Below, in pieces: positions 16,735 to 25,196 of a DNA stretch of 64,000 nt. Source of the stretch: an uncultured Fretibacterium sp. (GTDB lineage Bacteria; Synergistota; Synergistia; Synergistales; Aminobacteriaceae); the NCBI GenBank assembly GCA_946186205.1, contig CAMHMH010000004.1:151863-215862 (forward strand). The letters are read 5' to 3'. The translations under genes and the position numbers were made by a program. Numbering within the stretch: the stretch's first letter is position 1; every line of letters begins with the position of its first letter. Under the pieces are notes generated by a model. The model saw only the letters and a list, made by a program, of their open reading frames with translations. It searched no databases and had not been told where the DNA came from.

Positions 16735-17844
16735 TTATCCCTCGTTTGAATCGTCCTGTTCAGATTTCCCCGCAATGCCTACATTACGCACAATCCCGAC
16801 TCCGTCATAAAGCACTCTGTTACCGCTCGTGATTAATGCGTCGCCCGGCTTGAGTCCTGACGTAACTATGACTCTTCCTTCGCGGCCTTCACCTGTCGTT
16901 ATCTGCGTGAGTTTCGCCCTGTTACCGTCAGCAACGTACACTGACTGAGAATTTCCCCTGTAAACCACAACATTTGACGGGATGACTACAACGCTCTGCT
17001 GTGTGTCGACTCTGAATCTTCCTTCTACATATGTTCCCGGTAATATGCCTGAGTTAGCCGGGAGTCCTACTGTTACGGGGTAAAGTCCCGAACCTGACTG
17101 CGCTTCAGGGCTAATGCGTTTCACAAATCCCTGGTGTGTTTTTCCGTCGACTCTGATTTCTACCGGCGTTCCTCTGTTGATTCTCGTTATGTCTTTCTTT
17201 GACACCATCAAATCGGCTTCCATTTCGCGAGGGTCAACAATCGATAACAATATTGCTCCTGCCTCTGCAACTTCTCCCGGCTCTACGTTCCTTGCCGCTA
17301 CGATTCCGTCAATGCTGGCTTTGAGTGTCGTGCGCTGTAATGATGACTGTGTTGTTTTGAGTGATGCTTCTGCTGTCTTAACTCTAGAATATGCCGCGTC
17401 AACTTCTGACTTTGAGATTCCTCCCTTTGCGTTAAGCTGCTTCAGCCTGTTGTAGTTCAATAATGCCTCGTCGTATGCTGTCTGCCCGGACTGAACCTGA
17501 GCTCCTCTTGCGGCGACCTGCAATGTGATTAGAGTCTGCCCGGCCTTTACGGGGCTTCCTACGTCAACATTTACCGTTCTCACTATTTCGCGCTCATATG
17601 TCGTTACGTTCTGAGTGTGCGCGCTCTTTGCCTGGCCGTAATAACTTCTCCATGTCTCCCAGTCTGATGTCTTAACCGTCTCTGTCTCTACGGGGTAAAC
17701 TGTCTCGGTCTGAGTCTCAAGCGAACGCAAATTAGCGGCGGCCTGCGCGAGTTTCGCATTCACCTGAGAGCTTACGAGATACCCCACTCCTATAAGGGCT
17801 AAAACCCATAACAATATTCTTATGCGTGTAAAGAACTTCAGCAT
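16735..17844 (-). CDS. RND periplasmic adaptor (membrane fusion protein)
   Basis: 369 residues. An N-terminal signal-anchor helix (ILLWVLALIGVGYLV) is followed by the lipoyl halves (VDVGSPVKAGQTLITLQ and ASIDGIVAARNVEPGEVAEAGAILLSI) flanking a coiled-coil hairpin (residues about 110-165), then beta-barrel and membrane-proximal domains. It forms the bridge between the downstream RND pump and an outer-membrane channel. The ATG at 17844 follows GAGGTGATATT. Confidence 0.92.
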   Translation of the reverse strand: MLKFFTRIRILLWVLALIGVGYLVSSQVNAKLAQAAANLRSLETQTETVYPVETETVKTSDWETWRSYYGQAKSAHTQNVTTYEREIVRTVNVDVGSPVKAGQTLITLQVAARGAQVQSGQTAYDEALLNYNRLKQLNAKGGISKSEVDAAYSRVKTAEASLKTTQSSLQRTTLKASIDGIVAARNVEPGEVAEAGAILLSIVDPREMEADLMVSKKDITRINRGTPVEIRVDGKTHQGFVKRISPEAQSGSGLYPVTVGLPANSGILPGTYVEGRFRVDTQQSVVVIPSNVVVYRGNSQSVYVADGNRAKLTQITTGEGREGRVIVTSGLKPGDALITSGNRVLYDGVGIVRNVGIAGKSEQDDSNEG

Positions 17845-17963
17845 AAATTAATATCACCTCTGCATAAATTTTTGATGTTTTCTGTGAAACCGCATTATAG
17901 CATAGTGAAACACAGCGGCATGAAAAAATTGTGAAAGTAAATTAATATTTTGAGAGTGAAAAG

Positions 17964-18026
17964 ATGAGAGACTTAATTAACCTGAAAAAGGCCGTAACCG
18001 CTCTCATCAATTCGTTCAAAAAGTAG
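17964..18026 (+). CDS. Candidate 20-residue small ORF
   Basis: ATG to TAG, encoding a basic amphipathic-looking peptide (MRDLINLKKAVTALINSFKK) in the otherwise empty 220-bp gap between the RND operon and hydE. GAGAGTG lies about seven bases upstream. Nothing but the frame and this weak ribosome site supports it. Confidence 0.2.
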   Translation: MRDLINLKKAVTALINSFKK

Positions 18027-18068
18027 TGCGCTCGTAACCATCCGTATGGTCTTTAGCAATTATAACAT

Positions 18069-19112
18069 TTACACAGACCGCTTGAAATCTCCCCTGCAAG
18101 TTACGATCTCATACCCGATTTTCTGCATTCTCCTGCTGAGGCATTCCCGGCATTGTGCTGACTCCTCCCCAGTGCATATTTTGTTGTCGTAAAGCTCGTA
18201 CTTTTTCCGCACACTGACGGGCGACAAATTCGGCATTAACACATTAGCACCTGACATTATGCCCTTCTCGCGTCCTAAAGGGTCAATAGTTCCGAGTGCT
18301 GTTGTCGATGGAAGCAAAACAGAATGGTGAATGAGTCTGATGATTGAGAGAAGATAGCATGTCAGCTCCAGAGTCCCCGCGTGATAATTTCCGAACGGCG
18401 TATCTTTATGCGGTATGAATGGCCCAATTCCGCACATTTCAGGCTTGAACGTCTCAATGAATTTCAGATCCTCAGCAATATTCCGTGATGTCTGAAACGG
18501 ACTCCCAACCATGAAGCCGCAGCCGACTTGATAGCCTAATTCCCGCAAGTCTCGCAAGCACTTCATGCGGTTATCGTAGGACATTTCAGCCGGGTGAAGT
18601 TTCGCGTAATGCTCCGGGTTCGCTGTCTCATGTCGCAATAAATATCTGTCAGCTCCGCAAGCCTTCAGGAACTTGTAGCTGTCATGACTCCTTTCACCAA
18701 TCGAGAGAGTTACAGCGCAGTCGGGATATTTTGACTTTATGCCGCGAACGATTCCGCCGAGCCTCTCATCGCTGAAGTATGAGTCCTCGCCTCCCTGTAG
18801 CACAAACGTACGGAAGCCCAATGTATAGCCCTCATCAGCGCACGCAATAATCTCATCATGACTCAGCCTGTAACGCTCGCACCGTGAATTGCTCCGTCTT
18901 ATTCCGCAGTAGTAACAATCATTCCGGCAAATGTTGCTGACCTCAATTAATCCGCGTATGTAGATGTCGTTGCCGTAAATCTCACGACGGACCTTAACAG
19001 AAAGAGCGCGGAGAATCTTTGCTGACTCTTCATCGCGCCCCGTGATTAACCGTTCGTACTCTTCAACCGTCAGTGAATGAGTCTCTGACAGCTTGTTGAT
19101 TAATTCCCTCAC
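18069..19112 (-). CDS. hydE: [FeFe]-hydrogenase H-cluster maturase HydE
   Basis: 347-residue radical SAM enzyme of H-cluster assembly. The SAM cluster motif is C62-x3-C66-x2-C69 (ICRNDCYYCG). A C-terminal trio CTGEESAQCREC matches the optional second cluster site of HydE. LQGGEDSYF and GCGFMVGSPFQT are typical of the family. It starts with GTG overlapping the TGA stop of the preceding regulator gene (GTGA), so the two are coupled. hydF, hydG and the hydrogenase itself are not in the window. Confidence 0.93.
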   Translation of the reverse strand: MRELINKLSETHSLTVEEYERLITGRDEESAKILRALSVKVRREIYGNDIYIRGLIEVSNICRNDCYYCGIRRSNSRCERYRLSHDEIIACADEGYTLGFRTFVLQGGEDSYFSDERLGGIVRGIKSKYPDCAVTLSIGERSHDSYKFLKACGADRYLLRHETANPEHYAKLHPAEMSYDNRMKCLRDLRELGYQVGCGFMVGSPFQTSRNIAEDLKFIETFKPEMCGIGPFIPHKDTPFGNYHAGTLELTCYLLSIIRLIHHSVLLPSTTALGTIDPLGREKGIMSGANVLMPNLSPVSVRKKYELYDNKICTGEESAQCRECLSRRMQKIGYEIVTCRGDFKRSV

Positions 19113-19351
19113 TTTGAGAATGCTATTGTTACGCTTACTCCGTCAAGGTTTCCTATTCTCCCGGACAACGCCGATATTACATCCTGCGGCGCGTCAAGGG
19201 CTATGCTTATCAGGTTGATATTCTTCTGGTGATAGGGGAGTCCCATTCTGCCGATTATGTGCTGACGGTACTCGTGAAGCGTATTGTTCAGTGCCTCAAT
19301 TGATGCTGTGTTCTCCACAATGATGCTCATCACTGCGACTCTTGTCTCCAT
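19109..19351 (-). CDS. Iron-only hydrogenase system small regulator (TM1266-like)
   Basis: 80-residue ACT-like protein (METRVAVMSIIVENTASIEAL…, GRMGLPYHQKNINLISIALDAP) of the family that neighbours [FeFe]-hydrogenase genes. The ATG at 19351 follows AAAGGAGGCTTTCAACA; a longer frame to 19417 overlaps the upstream peptidase and is unlikely. Its stop overlaps the hydE start. The molecular role is unproven; NikR-like ligand sensing is often assumed. Confidence 0.85.
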   Translation of the reverse strand: METRVAVMSIIVENTASIEALNNTLHEYRQHIIGRMGLPYHQKNINLISIALDAPQDVISALSGRIGNLDGVSVTIAFSK

Positions 19352-19367
19352 TGTTGAAAGCCTCCTT

Positions 19368-20063
19368 TTATCTGTAATCCGGGTAAAGTTTTCTTGCGAC
19401 CTCGTCTGAAACTTCAAAGTGCTGATAGTCTTTTACGCTCTTCCATTCTCCGCCCCATTCAAACCCGCGTTCAGTGAATAACTTGTAGCACAAATCCCCC
19501 TTCTCTATCTTGTAGGGAAATTTCTTGCTCCTGTCTGTGTATTCTCCTGCCGTATCTGGTTCGATTGTGAGTTTTCCTTTTACTGTCTTGACATAGGGAT
19601 TATACAGCGTGTTTATGTCTACTGCCAATCCGAGACCGTGCTTTGAGATTCTTGTCGTGTGTGAAATGAATCGGAAATTGAAGCATGACGAATTATTATC
19701 GCGCATTGATGTTTCATCGTCAGCATCATATTCATCAACAAGCCTCACTCTTTCAACAGGATAACCAGCGAGGAACAACGCACGGAAAATTTCGAGAACG
19801 TCAGAAGCTATATACACGTTGCAGATTAATTCCCCTCCATGTGTTATGCCCTGCAAATCTTTGTGAAGAACGTGCAAATACCTCAGATCCTCAAGGGGTA
19901 TGGGGCAGTCATCTTTGTAGGACTTGCCTTTTATGCGCGCGAATGTTGCCTCGTCAATCTCTGAGACCCAAAAGCCGCTCTCATCTTCAGCGCAGAAGGA
20001 AGGAATCACAGTCCCAAGAATCAAACATGCAACGATAACGATAACGGGAAATTTCATCATCAA
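19368..20063 (-). CDS. Secreted M15-family metallopeptidase (VanY-like)
   Basis: 231 residues. Signal peptide VIVIVACLILGTVIPSFCA with cleavage likely before EDES. Zinc-site motifs SKHGLGLAVDIN (H and D ligands) and DYQHFEV (third His) identify an M15 D-Ala-D-Ala carboxypeptidase or L-Ala-D-Glu endopeptidase acting on peptidoglycan. Two or three adjacent ATG codons can serve as the start. The hydrogenase regulator begins 16 bases after its stop, so this unrelated gene is probably co-transcribed with hydE. Confidence 0.87.
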   Translation of the reverse strand: MMMKFPVIVIVACLILGTVIPSFCAEDESGFWVSEIDEATFARIKGKSYKDDCPIPLEDLRYLHVLHKDLQGITHGGELICNVYIASDVLEIFRALFLAGYPVERVRLVDEYDADDETSMRDNNSSCFNFRFISHTTRISKHGLGLAVDINTLYNPYVKTVKGKLTIEPDTAGEYTDRSKKFPYKIEKGDLCYKLFTERGFEWGGEWKSVKDYQHFEVSDEVARKLYPDYR

Positions 20064-20134
20064 GTATCAGACTCCTTTGTCAAAAATTTATTGCTCAGAA
20101 TTATACAGGTGATTTTATTTCCGAATTGTAAACC

Positions 20135-20296
20135 AGAATCATTCACATCAAAACCGAATCGGCGAATCAGAGTCGAGTCCATCAAAACCGAATCAACGAG
20201 TCAAAACCGAATCGATAAATCAGAGTCGAGTCCATCAAAACCGAATCGATGAGTCAAAATCATGCGTATCAAAACCGAATCGGCTTCCAAGAATCA
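20135..20296. repeat. GANTC-rich intergenic repeat array (orientation A)
   Basis: Degenerate tandem copies built from CAAAACCGAATCG and GAGTCGAGTCC blocks. By hand count 14 GANTC pentamers fall in about 160 bp. The blocks are the reverse complement of those in the array at 25197-25399. No reading frame of substance. Confidence 0.85.
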
Positions 20297-20402
20297 AGCA
20301 CGCAATGACGATACTAATGTAACAAGAAAATTCCTTTTGCCTGAAAATTTAATCACTCGTAGTATACTAACTGTATCACATTCAGATAAGGAGGCGGAAA
20401 TC

Positions 20403-20666
20403 ATGATTAATCTGAAGAGTTTTGACACGCTCGGGCAGAACGGGCTCGCAATGATGCAGCAGGGACTCAACACAGCCAATGCAGCAAGCGCGCAGGTGCT
20501 CGAAAGCGGCGCAGACCCTATGAGCATAGCAGAAGCCTCAATGGGAATGAGTCAGGCGAAAGTTCAGATGGCGTTAGGCTCATGGCTCGTCAAACAGCAG
20601 AATGAGCTTATGGAGACATCGCTTCAGATTTTCGGCATCGGACGTAATCACAGCGGATTGTACTAG
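20403..20666 (+). CDS. Small protein resembling putative motility proteins (YjfB-like)
   Basis: 87 residues starting at the ATG after AAGGAGGCGGAAATC. The sequence is methionine- and alanine-rich. The C-terminal half reads SIAEASMGMSQAKVQMALGS, recalling the SMxMSQAxxQ core of the YjfB_motility family, followed by a helical tail. The resemblance is weak and the function unknown. It stands alone, between a GANTC array and a TnpB element, and ends in a terminator. Confidence 0.6.
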   Translation: MINLKSFDTLGQNGLAMMQQGLNTANAASAQVLESGADPMSIAEASMGMSQAKVQMALGSWLVKQQNELMETSLQIFGIGRNHSGLY

Positions 20667-20675
20667 AATCACACA

Positions 20676-20706
20676 GCCTGCCTTGAAACACCGGGCGGGC
20701 TTTATC
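20676..20706 (+). terminator. Terminator after the small motility-like gene
   Basis: GCCTGCC pairs with GGCGGGC (seven pairs, one G-U), loop of 11, then TTTATCAT. Confidence 0.7.
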
Positions 20707-20775
20707 ATATTTACAAACAAAGGGGACTTAGTAACAGCTGGAGACAAATTATAAAAAAATTGTAAAAACGGTGAG

Positions 20776-21951
20776 ATGATGCTGAAGACAATCAGGGTTA
20801 TGTTAATTCCTAACGACAAACAGCGGACGCGGTTATTCCAGTTTGCCGGAAGCGCAAGATACGCATATAACTGGGCATTGGAACAGGAGAAGAAAACTCA
20901 TGATGAAGGCGGAAAATTTCTGTCAAATTATGAATTACGCAAGCGTTTCACAGTCTATAAGAATGAGCCAAATAATCAATGGCTTTATACAATAGGCAAC
21001 AACGTTTGCAAGCAGGCAGTAAAAGACGCAGTAATAGCCTATGAAAAGTTTTTCAGCGGACTGGCGGAACACCCGAAATACAAGAGCCGCAAACGCAGCA
21101 AGCCAAGTTTTTATGCTGACCCGGTAAAGATAAAATTCACGGCTACGCATGTAAAACTTGAGAGCATAGCGCAGAGCAAAAAGAAAAACCGCCAGAGCGC
21201 GAACTGGTTCAGGCTTGCAGAACACGAGCGAATACCGACAAACGCAAAATATAGCAATCCGCGAGTAAGTTATGACGGTCTGAATTGGTTTCTGACAGTA
21301 GGAATTGAGATTGATACGCCAGAACCTATAACAAGCACAAATGACGGCATCGGAATTGATTTAGGAGTTAAGGACTTGGCAATATGCAGTGATGGCTGTG
21401 TCTACAGGAACATTAACAAGACAGGCCGTGTGAGACGGTTAAAGAAGAAACAGCGCAGGCTGCAGCGTAAAATCTCACGGAAATACGAAAAGAACAAGAA
21501 AGGAGGAAGTTACCAGAAGACGCACAACATAGTAAAAAGTGAAAAGCAGCTTTTACGAGTAACCCATAAGCTAACGGACATCAGGACGAATTATATTCAG
21601 CAAGTTACGACTCAGATAATAAAGCGAGAACCAAGTTTTATTGTCATGGAAGATTTGAATGTAAAAGGAATGATGAAGAACAGACATCTGGCGCGTGCTG
21701 TACAGGAACAGAAATTCGCGGAGTTTTACAGAATAATGCAGTACAAATGCGAATGGCACGGCATAAAGTTAATCACGGCGGACAGGTTTTACGCAAGCTC
21801 AAAGACATGTTCAATATGCGGGAACATCAAGAAAGATTTGAAGCTGTCAGACAGAACATATCACTGCGGGAATTGCGGGGCTGTTATTGACCGGGATATG
21901 AACGCCAGCATAAATTTGTATCACTATGGGAAATCAATAATCAGCCACTGA
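20776..21951 (+). CDS. tnpB: TnpB (IS200/IS605-type RNA-guided nuclease)
   Basis: 391 residues. N-terminal OrfB helix-turn-helix region (NDKQRTRLFQFAGSARYAYN), then a RuvC-like domain with D195 (GIDLGVKD), E292 (IVMEDLNVKG) and the C-terminal Asp in IDRDMNAS (372/374). The zinc ribbon is C345-x2-C348…C364-x2-C367. All catalytic residues appear intact. No tnpA transposase lies next to it, so the unit is an orphan. It contains a single GANTC in about 1.2 kb, far below its neighbours, consistent with foreign origin. Confidence 0.93.
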   Translation: MMLKTIRVMLIPNDKQRTRLFQFAGSARYAYNWALEQEKKTHDEGGKFLSNYELRKRFTVYKNEPNNQWLYTIGNNVCKQAVKDAVIAYEKFFSGLAEHPKYKSRKRSKPSFYADPVKIKFTATHVKLESIAQSKKKNRQSANWFRLAEHERIPTNAKYSNPRVSYDGLNWFLTVGIEIDTPEPITSTNDGIGIDLGVKDLAICSDGCVYRNINKTGRVRRLKKKQRRLQRKISRKYEKNKKGGSYQKTHNIVKSEKQLLRVTHKLTDIRTNYIQQVTTQIIKREPSFIVMEDLNVKGMMKNRHLARAVQEQKFAEFYRIMQYKCEWHGIKLITADRFYASSKTCSICGNIKKDLKLSDRTYHCGNCGAVIDRDMNASINLYHYGKSIISH

Positions 21952-22110
21952 AACGGAATTATTGATATGTACCCGTACGTTAGCGGGGAATTAAAGCCTC
22001 TGGAGCGTTACACCAAACGTGATTAGCGAGCAACACCAGCGAAAGCGGACGCGATGAACGAGGAAAGGAGCGTAACAGTCAATAGCTTTTTATAAGTCTT
22101 CTGTAACGGA
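21952..22110 (+). ncRNA. Putative omega (re)RNA at the tnpB 3' end
   Basis: The sequence after the tnpB stop (GTACCCGTACGTTAGCGGGG, then AATTAAAGCCTCTGGAGCG) has the look of the right-end omegaRNA of TnpB elements. CCCGTACGTTAGCGGG forms a stem, GCGAAAGC a small hairpin, and GTTAC near 22010 can pair with GTAAC near 22073. The guide would be the flanking 15-20 nt past the element end, which cannot be placed exactly. Confidence 0.5.
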
Positions 22111-22121
22111 ATTGCTTATAG

Positions 22122-23441
22122 ATGGAGCAGACCCAAGACGAAAAAATTTCTCTCATTAACGGCAGGATTCACACGCAGTCAGGCACAGCATCCAATATCA
22201 CATTTGAACATGGCCGTATAGTTTCTGTTGATGATGAAAATTTAGGGCTTGACGGGAGGATTATTGACCTTCACGGAAGGACAGCGGTGCCGGGCTTCTG
22301 TGATACGAGTCTCGATTTTCTTTCGTGGGCGGAGTCACAAGAGCGTCTCAGCCTTGCCGGTGTTCATTCAGTCCGCGAAATGTCAGAGCTTCTCACAGCA
22401 TATTCACACGCGAATCCCAAGCCCATGCGCGAATGGTACATAGCCGTGAATCTTCCTGATGAAATTGTGATTTCCCGCGACGATTTGGACTCGGTGATTT
22501 CCGCGCTGCCCTGTGCTGTGATTGACGCAAAGAGGAGTCATGCTGTTCTCAACACTCCGGCCATGAATGAGTTCAACATGCCGCAGGACAATGTAGAGCT
22601 TGACGAGTTCACGCAGCACCTTCCGCCCCTGAGTGAAGAGGACATAATACACTTGGTGAAAACTTACGCGCCGAAAGCAAACGCGCTCGGAGTAACTGAG
22701 ATATGGTCAGAATTTCGCGGCGATGCAAAAAGATTGTGGGATATATTCTTCAGTGATGCGTATGATTTGCTGACGTTCCGAATGCGCTGCAATTTTGGTT
22801 TTGACAACGTGAGCTCGCTGAATGAATTTCTGTCTGAAGGTTTGCGGACTGGGGACGGTCTTCCGTTCTGCAAGCTCGGAGGAATTATTGTAGACGGGAA
22901 TTTAGACCAGCAGGAACAGAAGAACATGATTTACTCCGCTCACTTGTCGGGCTGCCAGGTGATAAGCGACAACAATAAATCATGCCTCAACGCGCTTGAG
23001 AAAGTCATAAAGAGATCCCGCAAAAACTCACGACACATAATAAGGAACATGGCCGGGAATCTTATCGACAGGATGAGGATATTGGGACTCGGAGGAATTG
23101 CGCTGTCCGGGAATGAGAATGATTTTGTTCACGAGGCATTCCAGAACGGACTCGTAATCTCAGCGGGAAGCGGTTCGGATCTCGTATCACCCGCAAGAAT
23201 AATCAGCTCTTTTGTGTCTCAGGGATTGAGCGTTGCTGAGGCACTGAGCGTATATACGTGGTCAGCTTCATGGAACGGAGGACTCGAATCCCGCCGGGGT
23301 GAATTGGCTGTCGGGAATGACGCGGACATAGTGATACTTGAGCAAGATCCGTTTTTGGTGAGGCCGGAAGAAATTGCCGGGATTGATACGGCTATGACAT
23401 TCTGCGCGGGCTGTGCTGTTTATGACTCCGGCGCGATATAA
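22122..23441 (+). CDS. Degenerate YtcJ-like amidohydrolase
   Basis: 439 residues with the amidohydrolase layout: N-terminal beta-sandwich (ISLINGRIHT…GRIVSVDD…DLHGRTAVPGF), a barrel core, and a C-terminal sandwich (GELAVGNDADIVILEQDPF). Where YtcJ relatives have a metal-binding D-x-H-x-H after PGF, this has D61-T-S-L-D65, so both histidines are lost; SHAVLNTPAM retains the later conserved segment. It is shorter than the usual 500-plus residues. No ribosome site precedes the ATG. It is probably non-catalytic, or uses another chemistry. Confidence 0.7.
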   Translation: MEQTQDEKISLINGRIHTQSGTASNITFEHGRIVSVDDENLGLDGRIIDLHGRTAVPGFCDTSLDFLSWAESQERLSLAGVHSVREMSELLTAYSHANPKPMREWYIAVNLPDEIVISRDDLDSVISALPCAVIDAKRSHAVLNTPAMNEFNMPQDNVELDEFTQHLPPLSEEDIIHLVKTYAPKANALGVTEIWSEFRGDAKRLWDIFFSDAYDLLTFRMRCNFGFDNVSSLNEFLSEGLRTGDGLPFCKLGGIIVDGNLDQQEQKNMIYSAHLSGCQVISDNNKSCLNALEKVIKRSRKNSRHIIRNMAGNLIDRMRILGLGGIALSGNENDFVHEAFQNGLVISAGSGSDLVSPARIISSFVSQGLSVAEALSVYTWSASWNGGLESRRGELAVGNDADIVILEQDPFLVRPEEIAGIDTAMTFCAGCAVYDSGAI

Positions 23442-23459
23442 CTTTAGGAGGGTAAAAAT

Positions 23460-24959
23460 ATGAGGAGTGCAGGAATATTACTGCCGGTTACGTCTCTTCC
23501 GTCAAAATTCGGCATAGGTGATTTCGGTCCTGAAGCGGTGAAGTTTGCTGACTTTCTTCACGACGCGGGCCAAAAGATATGGCAGGTTCTTCCGATGACA
23601 ACGATAGACTCCGGGTGCGGAAATTCTCCCTACAGTCCTACGAGCGCATTTGCGGGGAATTATCTTCTTGTCAGCCCTGAAATTTTAGCGGACGAAGGAA
23701 TGATTACGCCCGACGAGTTAGAGAAGCTGTCAGCAAAATATGACTTCACGAAAAATCCTGAGAGAGTCGACTACGAGTCAGCAAGAGCCTTCAAGACGGA
23801 AATACTTAATGCCGCGCACAAACGCTACATGAAGGGAAATACTTCAGACTTCCGGGCGTTCACAGCGTCAACAGAATGGCTTGAAGATTTCGCATTGTTC
23901 AGTGTGATAAAGCAGGTGAACGGCGGGGCAGCCTGGTACGACTGGCCGGAAGATCTCAAGCACAGAGACCCCGAATCGATTCGCAAATTCAAGGCTGAAT
24001 ACTCCGCTGAAATTTCGCGCCAGGAATTTTACCAGTATATATTCTTCCGTCAGGTTAAAGCACTTCACAAATACTTGAATGACCTTGATATTCAGATTGT
24101 GGGAGATATGCCCTTGTATGTTACGAGAGACTGCGCGGACGTTTGGCAGAATCCCTCACAGTTTGACATTGGCGAGGATTTGAACCCCGTAACAGTTGCA
24201 GGAGTCCCGCCGGATTACTTCAGCGCGGACGGTCAGTTATGGGGAAATCCCTGCTACAAGTGGGACGTTATGGAGAAGGACGGCTTTGCGTGGTGGATTC
24301 GGAGGCTGAAGAATCTTCTTGCAATGTTCGACAAGATTCGCATTGATCATTTCCGGGGGCTTGTTGCGTACTGGGCAGTTCCCTACGGCGAGGAGACCGC
24401 GAAAAATGGTGAATGGGTTGATGTTCCCTATGAGAAATTCTTTGCCGCGCTCAAGGAGAATTTCCCCTCAATGCCATTCTGGGCGGAAAATCTCGGAATA
24501 ATCACGCCGGACGTTGAAGAGGTCAGAAAGGATTACAGCCTTCCGGGAATGCTCGTTCTTCATTTCGCTTGGGGAAATCCTGCCGATAACCCGTACGCCC
24601 CTCACAATCACACGCGGGACTCAGTCGTTTACACCGGGACTCACGACAACAACACGTCGCGGGGATGGTTCGAGAATGATGCCTCAGAGGACGAAATCAA
24701 CAATTTTGCGTCATATATCGGGCGTGGAGTAATGGACGGCTTCATTTTTGCGTCTGAAGTAACGCGGCTTGCAGTGAGTTCTGTTGCTGACACTGCGGTT
24801 ATTGCCATGCAGGACTATTTGAGGCTCGGAGCTGACGCAAGAGTCAACATTCCTTCAACGCCTTCTGGTAATTGGGAGTGGAGGATGAGAAGTGATGCAA
24901 TACCTGACGGACTCGCTGACAGGATAAAGGCGGCCTGCAAACTTTACGGAAGAATATAG
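23460..24959 (+). CDS. malQ: 4-alpha-glucanotransferase (amylomaltase)
   Basis: 499-residue GH77 enzyme that transfers glucan segments in maltodextrin or glycogen metabolism. Motifs: SPYSPTSAFAGN, VGDMPLYVTRDCADVW, the nucleophile Asp in IRIDHFRGLVAYW, acid/base Glu in FWAENLGIITPDV, and VYTGTHDNNTSRGW. It starts 18 bases after the amidohydrolase stop behind GGAGGG and ends in a terminator. Confidence 0.95.
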   Translation: MRSAGILLPVTSLPSKFGIGDFGPEAVKFADFLHDAGQKIWQVLPMTTIDSGCGNSPYSPTSAFAGNYLLVSPEILADEGMITPDELEKLSAKYDFTKNPERVDYESARAFKTEILNAAHKRYMKGNTSDFRAFTASTEWLEDFALFSVIKQVNGGAAWYDWPEDLKHRDPESIRKFKAEYSAEISRQEFYQYIFFRQVKALHKYLNDLDIQIVGDMPLYVTRDCADVWQNPSQFDIGEDLNPVTVAGVPPDYFSADGQLWGNPCYKWDVMEKDGFAWWIRRLKNLLAMFDKIRIDHFRGLVAYWAVPYGEETAKNGEWVDVPYEKFFAALKENFPSMPFWAENLGIITPDVEEVRKDYSLPGMLVLHFAWGNPADNPYAPHNHTRDSVVYTGTHDNNTSRGWFENDASEDEINNFASYIGRGVMDGFIFASEVTRLAVSSVADTAVIAMQDYLRLGADARVNIPSTPSGNWEWRMRSDAIPDGLADRIKAACKLYGRI

Positions 24960-24976
24960 AGTCAAAAGCGCGAGAA

Positions 24977-25013
24977 TCTCCCGGCAGCCTGAAAACCTCC
25001 GGGGGAATTTTTT
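24977..25013 (+). terminator. Terminator after malQ
   Basis: TCCCGG pairs with CCGGGGGA, followed by ATTTTTTT. Confidence 0.75.
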
Positions 25014-25070
25014 TGTCCCTGCGTAACAAAAACTCCCTGACTTAACATCAAGGAGTCTTCATCATCTTCA

Positions 25071-25144
25071 TGGGCCCACCTGGACTCGAACCAGGAACCT
25101 TCCGGTTATGAGCCGGTGGCTCTAACCACTTGAGCTATGGGCCC
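25071..25144 (-). tRNA. tRNA with CAT anticodon (Ile2 or Met)
   Basis: Acceptor GGGCCCA/TGGGCCC; D-arm TAGCTCAAGTGGTTAGAGC; anticodon stem ACCGG/CCGGA with loop CTCATAA; T-arm CCTGG-TTCGAGT-CCAGG; no encoded CCA. The CTCATAA loop and GGTTAGAGC D-arm resemble tRNA-Ile2, whose C34 is modified to lysidine to read AUA, but elongator tRNA-Met cannot be excluded by eye. Confidence 0.9.
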
Positions 25145-25196
25145 GGCTCGAAACAACGAAAGATTTTACACGCCCTCTTCTTTTGCGTCAAGCCTT

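Larger units (their letters stand above)
20707..22110 (+). mobile_element. Orphan tnpB element (IS200/IS605 superfamily)
   Basis: The element comprises tnpB and a structured 3' region without a tnpA gene. The ends are not defined by target duplications, as expected for this superfamily. The limits given are approximate: the left limit is the end of the upstream terminator, which finishes in TTTAT, a typical left-flank motif. The right limit is where the conserved 3' RNA-like sequence ends. It sits directly upstream of the amidohydrolase gene, which has no ribosome site. Confidence 0.6.
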
